From contig VWND01000095.1 of the NCBI GenBank assembly GCA_009599575.1, positions 1,240,001 through 1,304,000 of the forward strand: 64,000 nucleotides of DNA. Direction: 5' to 3'. This document shows, piece after piece, positions 12,830 through 23,839 of this stretch. The notes beneath the pieces are model-generated. The model saw nothing but the letters and a program-made list of their open reading frames with translations, searched no databases and was not told the origin of the DNA. Origin of the DNA: Blumeriella jaapii (Eukaryota; Ascomycota; Leotiomycetes; Helotiales; Drepanopezizaceae). The translations under genes were made by a program, and so were the position numbers. Numbering within the stretch: the first letter of the stretch is position 1; every line of letters starts with the position of its first letter.

Positions 12830-14890
12830 TCTCCACCTACGCCACTACACGTCTCCTTCTACCTCTGTACACTTTTGTCTGGGTTGATACACACTACATA
12901 CGTGTTCTCTTTTGTCGAATCATCGGGCGTTGTGAGGTTGGTAGACGGAAACTTGATGTATGATTTGGCCTGTAAGAACTGAGAGACGGACGTGACGAGA
13001 GTGAAGAGAATAAGAAATCTATGAAGCAGTGAACGTCTTCTCGATTCTGCTTCTCGCCTCACTGTGTAATCAATACACTAGCGAGTTGCATCTCGTTGGC
13101 TTCATTCAACTCGTGTTAGTCCTTATATTCGCTTACGGAACGCGCTTTTGCTACAGCCAGCCTACTTGTAGAGTCGTTCAGAAGCTATGGAGCATGACCT
13201 TCCCAGTTGAGAAACGATCCCTCTATCCTTTGGGGCCAGCTAGAACCAACTACACTCGTACTCCAATCTCGCTAACTGGCGATTATCAACCAGGGGATCC
13301 CTTCCCCCTACCTTTCTCACGAATCTTTAGTAGTAAGGTTTCTCATCATCAGTGCTGAATACTAAGAAGAGAAAAAAACCCATGCTTCGTTGAAAAAACC
13401 AACCCTCTGATCCAGTCCGCCTAGCCGAGATAAATTCACTCCTTCCTATTGTAGCCAACACAGAGTTCTCCCACTATCTTTGGTACGATATGTATGTGAT
13501 TCGAGTCGCGGGAGCAACTGCGTAGCAAATGAACTTCCTTACAAGTCGAGAAGAACCCTCTCTACAGACCAAGTCGGTCGGAGGCTCAGCGTAAGCAACG
13601 AGCGAGGGTTTGGGGGGGCTCTGCAACCACGTGATCGTCTTGCTGAACGGCTTTCTCTGCGGCGGCGGCGACCAAGACGGTAGCTTGAAAAGCGGCCATC
13701 TCCGCTCTGTGATTCTCTTCCTTGCGACATTCTTCGTTCTGGATCGCAAGTTTCTCTCTCTTCTCTTCTCTTTTCTGCAGGAGTCTCGTCTGGGTCTTCG
13801 GGTTGAAGCTCCGGCTCAAGTGGCTCTTGCTCGCTCGTCCTCCGGTTCCTCCTCCGACTCCTCCTTCACTGGAGGGATCCTGCATATTTTCATCACCATC
13901 CTTCATTCGAAGCCAGTCGCTACAGAGCCATTGTCCAGACCTCCCATTCAAGGCACGTTCGTACACTACTTGCAGGCAATGCATGCTTGCGGATGTAGAG
14001 ATGGTAGGAGAGTTTCAGAGAGCCACGCTCTAGAGCTCGCTGTTCGACTTGTTGTCGGATGCCATCTTTCACAGGAAGTTCCGTGTCTTAAAGATGATTG
14101 CTACACTATCGTAGCTCTACTCGTTTCCGAGGGAGTTAGCCTAGACTCACTGAAGTGTTGCTTTGAAGATGCACCTCCAAGGTCGTTTAACGTCACATTT
14201 ATCGTAAGTTAGGCTGCCTCGGTATCCCAGGATACGGGGTGAATGCTCTCCATCCCTTCCTCTCCGGCTGTCATCTCTAAGTGAGGTAATAGATACGGAG
14301 GCCCCCTCACCTTAGCACATCTCTTATGCTTTAATTTCTTTGACGCCAACAGGCAATTGAGCATCAAACAATTGTTGGGAAAACTGCTAGAAGACCATAT
14401 AGTTGCCCTTCGAGGCCGAGGTCTTTCGTTCGAGTTCGCCGATGAAAGCAAGGGAATTGTCGCAAGTCGAAGTGGAAGGTGCCCGGAAAAGCGTGCTAGC
14501 GTGGTCCGCAAAGCAATGCTAGCGAGTTGGCCAACAACCTTAAACAAACGGGAGACCAGTTCAGACTCAGCTGCTCTGATTAAAAGTAAAAGGCGAGAAA
14601 GCCATAGCTGAGAGTAGCTTCCAACTGGTAACATCAAAAGCAAATGACAATGTGTTCTCAGATCATGTTATCAATCGGAGCCTGTTTTTCAAAAGGCCAA
14701 AACTTGATCGGTATAAGAAGCCTGTAGTTACAGTCTACTAGCTACTAAACTCACTTCAGAGTGTTTCACATTCGTGGGTATCATAGTGGAGACAGACTCA
14801 CTCACATCTGTCCCAGACTCTTGGGCAAATGCCGCCGTCCATAGACCGTCCTGATTTGCCCGTATACAATCCTGAGAGAAACAGCGATCT
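12830..14890. other. Gap with degenerate coding remnants
   Basis: Between the SSB and WDR70 genes no intact gene is supported. The first 650 bases look non-coding. From 13.5 to 14.65 kb there are several partly protein-like frames, described separately. The last 240 bases are the 3' flank of the WDR70 gene. Confidence 0.5.
13540..14640 (-). pseudogene. Scrambled protein-like remnants, possibly a decayed DNA transposon
   Basis: On the minus strand two pieces look like protein but lie in different frames. One, at about 14080-13915, includes DGIRQQVEQRALERGS and SYHLYIRKH. The other, 13984-13586, has a Gly-rich stretch and then a basic coiled-coil tail (RLLQKREEKREKLAIQNEECRKEEN). A basic Lys/Arg/Glu coiled tail is common at the C-terminus of fungal pogo-type transposases, but I saw no DDE core, so the family assignment is only a guess. 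Stops and frame changes separate the pieces, and no set of introns I tried joined them. It could also be chance coding potential. Confidence 0.25.
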
Positions 14891-16690
14891 CTATCCTCTC
14901 CGAGGCTTCTTCTTATCAGGACCCTCTTCCTCTTCATCGTCACTGAGATTGGCATATTGTGTAACCGGCTGGGTCTCCTTCCAAGCATTGGTAAACATCG
15001 GGTCTTTCTTCGCCAATTCGGCATACTTCAGCAATGCTTCTCTGGGATCTTCATCTCGCATGCTGCTCAACGATATGCTCTGGTTGATATACTTCTCGTC
15101 CTGCTGGCTGTTCATGAAAGGGGTCACGGCGGGTATCTGAGGTCTACGGGGATCTCTAGAACGACCTGAGGCTGTGAGGCCAACTGTAGGATGGCGAGCT
15201 GCGAACGAAGTTGCACCTGCACTTGTGATTACTCCGCCGGCACTGACGACGCTGTCTCCCGAGAGGCCGGTCGATTGGTCGGTGGTGAAGTTTGGATCAT
15301 CATCGACGTGTCGTTTCTTGGGGGCTCGAGACATGACATCGACGGCACCTCGTACCGAGGTCTTGGGGTTGTAGAGAACGTGAACTTCAGAGTTGGCAGA
15401 TCCTGTTACGATCTGATTGATCTTGGCATGCCATTCGACTGTGATGAGAGGTGATCCAGGCGTTACTGGTGTAACCAGCTCTGGCTTGAGGTTGCCAGGA
15501 TTCAATATGTGGAGGTGGCCGGTCTTTGATCCCGTGATGATGCTTGAAGACATGGGCGAATACTTTATGTTGGTTACCGAGTAAGCGTCTGATGTTGAAG
15601 GATGCGAGACTGTCACAACCGGAGTCTTGAACTTCCTCAAGTCCCATAGCTTTATCATATCATCTCCACCTCTGGTAACAACCATTCGACCATCCGAGCT
15701 GATGTCTACTCCTCCCGTCCAGGTATTTGGTTTGTGTGCTTCTCTGATCTCCGCTGCTGGTCTCGAAAACGGCCCGTCGCCACTCCACATCACCAGACTT
15801 CCATCTAATGCTGCAGCAACAAGAACGTTCTTTCCACCTTGCAACGGGCTTCCCCATACGATTGCAGTGATTCTCGTCCTTCCAGCAGATCCCGCGGCTC
15901 GCGATTTGTGCACGATAACCTCCTTCTGGCACCTTTTGTGGTTCACATCCCAGATCCGAATGGTGCTGTCTGTCCCAGCAGTCACGCACAGGTTCTTGTC
16001 GACCGGGTTCCAGGTACCAGTTGTGATTTCGGAAACATGTCCTTTGGTGTTGTTCATATCCCTCAAGTACATATCTCCCTTCTGAAACTCAGCCAGCACT
16101 TCGCCATCTCTGCTCATAATCCTGGCTTGAGGTGTCGCCGAGACACACAAGAAGGTCCCTCCCGACAAGGGGTTGAACTCCACATGGTGTATGGGATGGG
16201 TCTCCGAATTCGCAGACGTCTTCGAGGCACTTGGATCGACGCTCTTGAATGCTCGCAGGGTCGTAGGTGTCATAGACGCAAAATCATGAAGCTTGAGCGT
16301 GCAATCCGCTGACCCCGAGACGAGTCTTCCACCAGAGGGATCTAGAGCAGTTGTAGTCACTGCGCGGTCGTGTGTCTTGAGCACCAGCTCATGCGACACT
16401 GGGTACTCGTCGTCGTCAGACTCGTCCGAGGCGTCGTCCGAGTCGTCGCCATCGCTTGATCCATAGTCCTTCGAAGCTGGCTCTTGTGCAAGTCTGGGTG
16501 CCTCCGTTCCATCGGCAGAGCTCTGTATGGCGGCTGAAGCCTTGTCGACAACTCTCTTTGTTCGTCCAATCTGCGCCGCGACGTCGGCCTCTTTTGATTT
16601 CTTCCCAAAGGACTGCGGAAGAAAAGCTCTCATAGGATCGTCGGCTGCCAACTCTGGCTCCTCCACATCGAAGTCCTCATCGTCGCTCAT
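14891..16690 (-). CDS. WDR70: WD40-repeat protein, WDR70 family
   Basis: Single-exon gene of 599 aa; the ATG at 16690 is the first in frame. The N-terminus is acidic (MSDDEDFDVEEPEL) and is followed by a helical stretch typical of WDR70. WD repeats start near residue 95: KTHDRAVTTTALDPSGGRLVSGSADCTLKLHDF, here cited only by its ends. Further blades include WNPVDKNLCVTAGTDSTIRI and VTRGGDDMIKLWDLR. The C-terminal tail has AELAKKDPMFTNAW and ends in an acidic/basic patch (LSDDEEEEGPDKKKPRRG), the characteristic WDR70 end. In animals and fission yeast WDR70 works with the CRL4/DDB1 ubiquitin ligase in nuclear DNA repair. That role is inferred from the family. It is divergent from the Mg2+ transporter gene, with 413 bases between the two ATGs. 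Confidence 0.85.
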   Translation of the reverse strand: MSDDEDFDVEEPELAADDPMRAFLPQSFGKKSKEADVAAQIGRTKRVVDKASAAIQSSADGTEAPRLAQEPASKDYGSSDGDDSDDASDESDDDEYPVSHELVLKTHDRAVTTTALDPSGGRLVSGSADCTLKLHDFASMTPTTLRAFKSVDPSASKTSANSETHPIHHVEFNPLSGGTFLCVSATPQARIMSRDGEVLAEFQKGDMYLRDMNNTKGHVSEITTGTWNPVDKNLCVTAGTDSTIRIWDVNHKRCQKEVIVHKSRAAGSAGRTRITAIVWGSPLQGGKNVLVAAALDGSLVMWSGDGPFSRPAAEIREAHKPNTWTGGVDISSDGRMVVTRGGDDMIKLWDLRKFKTPVVTVSHPSTSDAYSVTNIKYSPMSSSIITGSKTGHLHILNPGNLKPELVTPVTPGSPLITVEWHAKINQIVTGSANSEVHVLYNPKTSVRGAVDVMSRAPKKRHVDDDPNFTTDQSTGLSGDSVVSAGGVITSAGATSFAARHPTVGLTASGRSRDPRRPQIPAVTPFMNSQQDEKYINQSISLSSMRDEDPREALLKYAELAKKDPMFTNAWKETQPVTQYANLSDDEEEEGPDKKKPRRG

Positions 16691-17103
16691 GATGTGTCGT
16701 GGTGGTCTGGTCGTCGAGATGGGGGCCAGAGCTTGTGCTGCTGTTCAAGCGGATCCAGCCATCTGGGAGACGTGAGTCTCACTTGACCGAGCAAATGATC
16801 TGTTTCGGGAGTGCGCAAGATCAAATTGATCGTGTCGAAGCTGTTCCTCCGCCTCTTTGCTTGTTTGTGTAGACCGGCTTCACCGCGCTGCGAACTCCAA
16901 CTCGAGTCTTGGGACGACGACTAATGCGGGCAGCGGGTCAAGCCGCGGCGGCCTCAGCTCCGAGGATCCGCAACCACAACATCTGCGACATTCACGACTG
17001 AGTATATTCCCATGTCACAGCAACTGTTCCTCAAATCCGACGCATAGTTGGGTTGCCGGGCGGTACCGTGGGATGGAACGAAGCCTTTCGACAGTACGCT
17101 GAT
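16691..17103 (+). promoter_or_regulatory. Bidirectional promoter with two short uORFs before the Mg2+ transporter
   Basis: The divergent WDR70 and NIPA genes share this region. On the plus strand, ATG 17012 opens an 11-codon ORF that ends at 17047. A second ATG at 17073 opens a 9-codon ORF whose TGA (17100-17102) lies one base before the main ATG at 17104. An alternative, longer N-terminus would need a TTG start at 17053 and was not used. Confidence 0.5.
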
Positions 17104-17131
17104 ATGTATTTATCAGCCCCAGCTCCGGACC

Positions 17132-17163
<32 letters not shown>

Positions 17164-19251
17164 GCGGCATGGCCTGGCGCGAAATTATCGCCGACTGCCT
17201 CTGAACTTCTCTTCCTCACGACCTCTCTGTCTGCAAGCGAATCGCAGCTGCAAAGATGGAGCTCTCTGATCGGAATCATCACGGCCATCGTCGGCAACAT
17301 TCTCATATCGTTCGCCCTCAACGTTCAACGGTACGCGCACATCAGACTACATGAAGAGCGGACTCGCCGAAAAGAACAGACGAAAAGTATGCAAGAACCG
17401 AGCAGGAGATATGGGACTGTGGGCACGAATAGGCATACTGCGGACGTGGACGGAGTGAGCGACGAGGCGCACAGCCATCTGTTCTCGTCGTCGTCCTACA
17501 AGTCGCAGTCCAGTGGATGTTCGGATGAAGACCACTCGAATTACCTCAAATCGCCCTATTGGTGGGGTGGCATCGTACTGATGACTGTTGGAGAGGCAGG
17601 GAACTTTCTGGCATACGGCTTCGCGCCAGCGTCCATTGTGTCCCCGCTAGGTGTGGTCGCTCTGATATCGAACTGTGTGATAGCTCCTATTATGCTGAAG
17701 GAAAGGTTCCGGATGCGAGACTTCTGGGGCGTTGTGGTTGCGGTAGGCGGAGCAATCACAGTGGTTCTGAGTGCCAAAACACAGGAGAAGAGATTTGGTC
17801 CTCACGAAATCTTGGGTGCCATCACGACGACCGCTTTCGAGATATACATGTGTGTGACCGTAGCACTAATAACACTTCTGATGTGGGCGAGTCCCAGGTA
17901 CGGCAACAGAACGATACTGATTGACTTGGGGCTTGTTGGACTCTTTGGTGAGTGTGGATCGAACAAGTCTCGCCTGTGCCTCTGCTTACCATGAATAGGT
18001 GGCTATACAGCATTGTCAACCAAAGGAGTTGCGTCAATGCTCTCGTCGACGCTATGGAGGGCGTTGGCAACCCCAGTTACATATGCACTGCTAGCTGTAC
18101 TCATTGCAACTGCTGTGATGCAGGTGAGATACGTTAACAAAGCGCTCCAACGGTTTGACTCGACACAAGTCATCCCTGTACAGTTCGTCATGTTCACTTT
18201 GTCTGTGATCATCGGAAGTGCGATCCTCTACCGTGACTTCGAGAAAGCGACCGCTGACAACTTCACGAAGTTTATCGGTGGATGTTTATTGACGTTCTTT
18301 GGGGTTTGGCTGATTACAAGCGGGCGGCCGAAACAGGATGAAGGCGATGTGGAAGACTCGGAATCTGAGGATGGAGGAGAAGAGCGGATTGGTCTTATGG
18401 GTCAAGAGCACGCAGGGGAGGATGTCAGAAATAAATGCCAGAGAAGAGCAAGGGTATATCACAACGGGGACGGCGCAGGAGACGACCAGGGCCCAATGTC
18501 ACCACGAAGCTCGCACGTCTGCTTCGTCGATCCTTCAGAAAGGCCACGATCTCCTCGAACGTATTCGAACTCTTCGTTTGGGCCACCGGTCCGGGTGAAG
18601 CTTTCGACTCAGGGCAACAGCGATGACAGTCCGCTCATCAGCAATCCGTGGGTTGCGTCCTCAGACGACGACCTTCTGCAGCCTCCACGCCATCCAGGGT
18701 TGCAAAGCACGATCTCACCAGTACTCCCATCCGAGGCCCTCAATGCTTCCGAGCCGTTGCTCCATGTAGCCAGAACAATGTCACAGGGGAATGTACACAC
18801 TCACCCCAACGAACAGCAATCTCCCGCACCACCGCAAGCAGACCGGCCCATGACACCAGCCAGACATTCGATTTCCAGAATATTGCCTGGACCTCTGCTA
18901 TCACCGCTCTCGGGTGGGTTCAGTGCAGTTGTGGCCGACTCCCTAAGACGAGGTCTAGATCCTCGCAGCGGGAGTTTTAAGCGGTCTAAACTTGGACTAA
19001 GGAGAACCAAATCAGGGTCTCAAAGGTTGACAAACACAACCGACGACGATGACGACCATTTGGTGACGTTGCCACCAAAGAACGGCGACTTGGATGAGGA
19101 AGTCAGTAAGGCACAAGAAGACGACGGTGGGCGAGTCACACGAGCAAGGAGCTTTAGCAATACCCTCGGAGAATTGCTCCGAAGTGGTCGGCAGAGACCT
19201 TCCAAGCCGAACACGAATGAAGATGAGGAGGCCGGTCCGAGTGGCTCATGA
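17104..19251 (+). CDS. NIPA-type magnesium transporter (DUF803)
   Basis: 698 aa in two exons, 17104-17947 and 17999-19251, with a 51-base GTGAGT intron that falls inside the conserved phrase GLFGGYTALSTKG. The first in-frame ATG is at 17104. A short Thr/Ala-rich start (codon repeats at 17140-17170) precedes about nine membrane segments: LIGIITAIVGNILISFALN, PYWWGGIVLMTVGEAGNFLA, ASIVSPLGVVALISNCVIAP, FWGVVVAVGGAITVVLSA and others to KFIGGCLLTFFGVWLITSG near residue 405. This is the NIPA (magnesium transporter NIPA / DUF803) fold of the EamA-like superfamily. The last 290 residues are a disordered Ser/Pro-rich cytosolic tail. Mg2+ transport at the plasma or endosomal membrane is inferred from the animal NIPA proteins. 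Confidence 0.88.
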
Positions 19252-19601
19252 TGTATATTTGGGTGGGTTTGGGGAGTTCTGGCTCGGGCAGATTGGGTTG
19301 CATAGGATAGGATAGGGTAGCCTTTTGGCTGTACAAACGTGACGGTTTACGGAGGTCGGGTAGCCATGAATACGCTGTGAGAATCGTTGGGGTGTTCGGC
19401 TTGACGTTCTTGGGAACGAGTACATAATACTGCTTGTCTAAACACAATTCCCTGCCTGATCTCCACAGTACGTGCAACCCAAATCCTCATCACTCAAGCA
19501 AGATTGACTCCCATGTTGAACAGGCCTGTTGTCGCTCTCCATCAAACGTGCAAACCACTGCGGTCAAGCCCGCCAGTGTGCTCGAAACGGCACGTCTCAA
19601 G
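19252..19601. other. 3' flank between convergent genes
   Basis: The Mg2+ transporter (+) and the small Cys-rich gene (-) converge here. I see no other feature apart from a short gatagg repeat near 19303-19316. Confidence 0.5.
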
Positions 19602-19883
19602 TCACCACCGCCAGCCAGTCCTGTCCCCGAAGCTCCCCCATGCAATGTCGCACTGCCTACATCTCTCCCGGCTGCATATGCTACACACGCCATAGTCTCC
19701 CGTCGGTTTTGGCGCCGGGTTCGTGAATGCGCACGGTAGCAAGCTGTTAGCGCGCTGGCTTCACACATAGCTCGTCGTGTGCTAGGAGTAGGTACTCACA
19801 TAGCAGCACTTCCAGAACCACAGTCCCGTGTTGGGCAACTTTGGAGGATCCTCGTCTTTGAATGTTCCTGAGACGGCAGACAT
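19602..19883 (-). CDS. Small cysteine-rich protein A (zinc-ribbon-like), 78 aa
   Basis: A gene too short for simple ORF scans, with exons 19883-19800 and 19754-19602 around a 45-base GTGAGT intron. Exon 1 is 28 codons and ends in GLWFWKCCY. Exon 2 gives RANSLLPC, then GVCSICSRERCRQCDIAWGS. The cysteine pairs (CC in exon 1; C-x2-C and C-x2-C in exon 2) look like metal ligands of a small zinc ribbon. The next gene upstream (20347-21088) has the same plan: an acidic/Pro start, W-Y/F-x-CC just before a phase-0 intron, then C-x-x-C and a Trp. The two are probably tandem paralogues. No function is recognised. The acceptor at 19755 was chosen because it alone keeps an open frame with paired cysteines. 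Confidence 0.6.
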
Positions 19884-20346
19884 CGTCGTGTCTTTAGTGG
19901 GCTCTTGCTTTGTGCTGTTCTTTTCCTCACGCTTGCGTTGTCCCGAGATGGCGTTCTAGGCTTGCTGCTGGCTTTATATGTCTATCTGCAGCGGGATCCT
20001 TCTGACTCGTTGCTGTTCTTCTCTGCTCTGTTCCGCGCTGCCATGCTTCCTAAGCCTGTGATTCGAGTCAGTGGCACTCATTTTGCTCATTCACACGTTC
20101 TCAGGGCTCTGCGCAGTTGCTGCTGCCATTGCCTTTCCCAATTCGAGTCACAGAAGTTCAGAACCGGGCATGTTTCGCCTTGAATTAAGCCAACTGTGGC
20201 GAAAAAGAAGCTTTTAGCCCTGGTATCGACGTATAGACATACACACATGCTGCCGGAAACTCCATCGCCTCTCACGCAGGAGGATCTCCCACGCCCCAGA
20301 GCCAGGCACTTTTCTCTCTGCCACACCCAAGGCCATTCCAACCGCC
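19884..20346. other. Spacer between the two cysteine-rich genes
   Basis: 463 bases with no gene. It should hold the promoter of protein A and the 3' end of protein B. Confidence 0.5.
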
Positions 20347-21088
20347 CTAAGAATTCGCCCGACCCTCACCGCAGCCCTCGGCGTTCGCGTCGATCTGCTC
20401 GTCGCCGACCACACCCGTCGCGCCATCCTCAGCGTGGGAGGTCTGCTCGCTGCCGCCGGCCACACCCACACCCAGCCCAGCCGCCGCGCCCTCACCTTTC
20501 GATCCCAACAGTCCCCAGCTTGCGGCCATCTTCTTGCGCAGCGCGTCCATCCACGCCACGTCGATGCCGGCCTTCTTCGCAAGCCTATCGCCATCAGCCA
20601 TCATGCAGACGAAAGCCTCCTTCGAGAGACGGCGTGCGCGGTACCGGGCGGCGAGCTTCGTCGCGGCGAGTAGCCACTGCTGCTCGACGGTTTCTGCGCA
20701 CCAGCGGATCTGGCAGGTGCGGCAGCGCGTGTGCGGTTGCGCGTGCGGACCCTTCGTGCAGACGGAGTAGCCGTTGGCCTCCTCCGCGTCGAAGTGGGCT
20801 TGCTCGCACTGGGTTGTCGTGTCAGTGACTGGCGCTCTTGCTTCGTTGGGAAGCTGCTCGCGGCGTCTCGAGGCAAGGGGAACGAGCAGAGTGAGGAGAT
20901 GAGAGTGAGGAGATGAGAGTGAGGAGATCAGAGTGAGGAGATGAGAGTGAGGAGATGAGAGGGTGGGGAGGAGAGGTAAGACGTACTTTGCAACAGTACC
21001 AAGTCCACGTGCTGGTATCAGGCAGCTTGATCTTGGGACGAACGAGGTACGAAGTAGCCTCGCCCTGGAAGTTCAGAGGCGACCCCAT
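20347..21088 (-). CDS. Cysteine-rich protein B (zinc-ribbon-like), 187 aa
   Basis: Exons 21088-20987 (34 codons) and 20808-20347 (154 codons including the stop) are separated by a phase-0 GTACGT intron of 178 bases. Exon 1 ends in DTSTWTWYCCK. Exon 2 begins CEQAHFDAEEANGYSVC and continues HTRCRTCQIRWCAETV, giving a CC...C...C...C-x2-C...C ligand pattern. The helix that follows (LAARYRARRLSKEAF) and the Gly/Ala-rich C-terminus have no recognised function. Protein A, just downstream on the same strand, shares the W-x-CC-intron-C-x2-C plan. The intron is three times longer than its neighbours because of a 14-base minisatellite. The ATG at 21088 is preceded by an open frame, so a longer N-terminus is possible but less likely. 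Confidence 0.65.
20888..20962. repeat. 14-base minisatellite inside an intron
   Basis: About five copies of gagtgaggagatga with one or two changes. On the coding (minus) strand it is a pyrimidine-rich tract (tcatctcctcactc) lying inside the intron of protein B, upstream of the acceptor. Confidence 0.85.
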
Positions 21089-21435
21089 GGTGTGCTGTGC
21101 GGGTCGTTGAGCTTGCGATCGTCTTGGGGAAGAAATGAAGATAGCAGCGACTTCGTCAGCCGCGTTGCGGTAGATGATGGGGTTTGTGTGGGTGTGTCGT
21201 CTCCCCACGGAAGAAGAGTCTTTGCTCAGGGTGAAGGCGAGATCGCGCTAGTGCGCCCGTGGTACGGTCCGGGGTGTGGCCTTTCGAATAAGCCTCTTTG
21301 ATTGAAGGTGTCGCTGTGCTGTCGAAGGAAGAGTCGATTCGGCTTCGGACTTGAGAGCTGTTACTGGCATTTGTGCTTGTGCTGTTGTTAGGTTGGCCCT
21401 GGGGATCTTGTATGGAATCGCTACCGCTACCGGGG

Positions 21436-22270
21436 AACCTTGGGGTATCTTCGATTGTTAAGCGAGACAGACCTACCTCTTTTGTCCGGGAGGAAAACTC
21501 TGGTCGGTGAATAAATTGCTGATCTTGTTTCACAATCCGATGTCGTACCGTGATCAAAGCTTTTTTTTTTTTCAAGCGTGCCTTCCTTTTGTTTACAAGA
21601 GCTAAAGTCTGTGAACCTGCTGCTGGTTCGGTTATCTAGTCTGATGTAATACCCTAACAGCGCTTTTCCACGCGTGGATGCCATGCTTTTATTTTTTATT
21701 TTTTTAATAACCAAGCCTCTGCTAAGAATGCCATGTCCTATTTTAAATAACCAAGTCGATTCTGGTTCTATTTTACAGCTTTTACAATTTTATACTTATG
21801 CCCGTGGTACCAAGTTGGCTTGGGCAGTCTTGACATACGAAGCGATCTCAAAACCTTGTTGTATCTTCGAGTGCTAAGTAAGGGTTTCTTTTAATAACAA
21901 GCACTTAAGTTTGTGAATCTATTGCTACTTTGTCATTTAATCATATATCAAATTACAACCAGAGCCATTCTGGAGAGTGAAAGCTATGCTTTCTTCTTTT
22001 TGGATTCTCCGGCCTTTGTTAGAAACGCTGTATTTCGTTCACACGGAAAAGGTCAATTCCAGTTCAGCCTGAATCCATCGCCAGCACTTAGACCTTTGCT
22101 ACAGATTTGGCTTTCGTGATCTTGGTATAAAAATAAAATCACTGCTTGGGATGGGAAAGCATAGCAAAGCATCTCTAACAGGTAACCGAGCGAGCAGACC
22201 TCCTTTTCCCACACGACAAAATCAAACTCTGTGAATATGTGTTCTTGCTAATCCTTCCATCAGAGGCTGA
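21436..22270. repeat. Diverged AT-rich direct repeats
   Basis: Related phrases recur. One set is aaactctggtcggtgaat (21495), aaagtctgtgaacctgctgc (21604), aagtttgtgaatctattgct (21906) and aaactctgtgaatatg (22229). Another is gtatcttcgattgttaagcg (about 21446) beside gtatcttcgagtgctaagta (about 21860). Each is followed by a T-rich tract. They look like old copies of one element or a decayed tandem array. Confidence 0.4.
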
Positions 22271-23839
22271 GTTTCAAACAGCGTACGCATTATTCTTTTC
22301 CACGCCCGAACGCCATGTTCTGTTTTTTTCTCGGCTCCCAGGACCTACGCTACTATAATAAAGTATTGCCAGTCCCAATCCAAGGCCGATGTTACGCCGT
22401 GAACCGAGCCCCTTCCAAATGTGGATACCTACCCAAACACCTGTCTATCTATGAGTCTTCCTATCCAGCAGAGGATTACGTGCAGATAACACCAGACCTT
22501 TTGAATAACATGTCGAAAAAAAAAGAAGAAAAAAAATCATCAAAATTGAAACTCAACGTAAAATCAGAGTCAAGACCGAATCTCGGTTTCAGTCCCATCA
22601 CAGAAGTACTGTACCCGGCAGTGCCCAGGGAGGCCTGGACCGCGACGGGGAGAATCACTCCCTTCCTTTGTTAAGACGACAAAGGTAACTGCTAGGACCA
22701 ATGTCAGCTCGATGACGATCTTGCTCTTCGTGACGTGGGATGGAGTCTAGTAGAGACTTGCAAGCGAAGTGCAAAAACCATCTACGCCAGATAGTAGGAG
22801 ACGCCGCCAGTGCCGATAGTAAGTCAAGAGTTGCATCGAGATGAACACGCAGTCTAGAAGGAGAGAGACCTTCGCTTTTCTTCTTGTCGATACCCCAGCG
22901 ACTCATCGAGACTTGACATGGCACTCCAAACCGTACTCCAAACTATGCGCCTCGAAGGTCTCTGTAACACTGTTTTCGATCAGTCGCCTACGAAACATCC
23001 GTAGCACGTTAATTGAAACGGAGCATTCCACTACTTACAGGCTGCAGGGCTGCCTGTTGATGCTGTGCGTAGGGTGAGAAGTACTTGTGCTCCTTTTTGT
23101 ATCACAGATTTGAACATCCCGGTTGCTTGCCCGCGGACAGCGGTTCGAGGCGCTAATCGGAAACCACGCTAACAGGATCGTGAGCAGTGCGTCGCAGAGT
23201 CTCGACTGTTGGGCTCCGGAGCTCGTGAATGACTGGCTGTGGGAGAAGTCCTCATCTAGCCTCGACTCCGAAGGATCTCGACGCATTTTGAGCCCTCCTC
23301 GACGGGGAGACCAAGGCCTAGAACACTTGAGTACAATGTGCCACGGAGAAGACAGTTATAGGAAAAAACGAATATCTTGCAGGTCGGAGACGACCCCAAT
23401 AATCATCAGATGGCTTGCACCTCGAAACCAATCTATACTAAATGCGATATGGTATCACTTACTCGCACAGGAAGAGTAAGTGCGGGAAATAATAAGAGAG
23501 GTCTAAACAAGTAGACGAGACTGAAAACTAAAAGGAAAACGAAAACGAAAAAGAAGAAAGATAGAAGGCAGAAGAAAAAAAAAATTGAATGATTGAATGA
23601 ATGAAAGAAAGAAGGCGTTCGCAAACTCGTAGAATAGCACAGCCTCGACAATGCACGTCAGCGCCCACGAATGGCCGGCGCTAGCACTTTGACAACGAGC
23701 ATTTGACTTTGAGGCGAACGAATTGCGTACGCAAGAATCAACCTTAACTGAGGTACAGAAAGCGGTTAGCATCGGTGGTATCGTCTGGAACTAGGAGGGT
23801 TGTGGGTATCTCGCGTTGCCCTTGGAAGGGGACAAGAAG

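Noticed and set aside
17053..17103. Longer N-terminus for the Mg2+ transporter
   Set aside because: It would require a TTG start; the first in-frame ATG is 17104.
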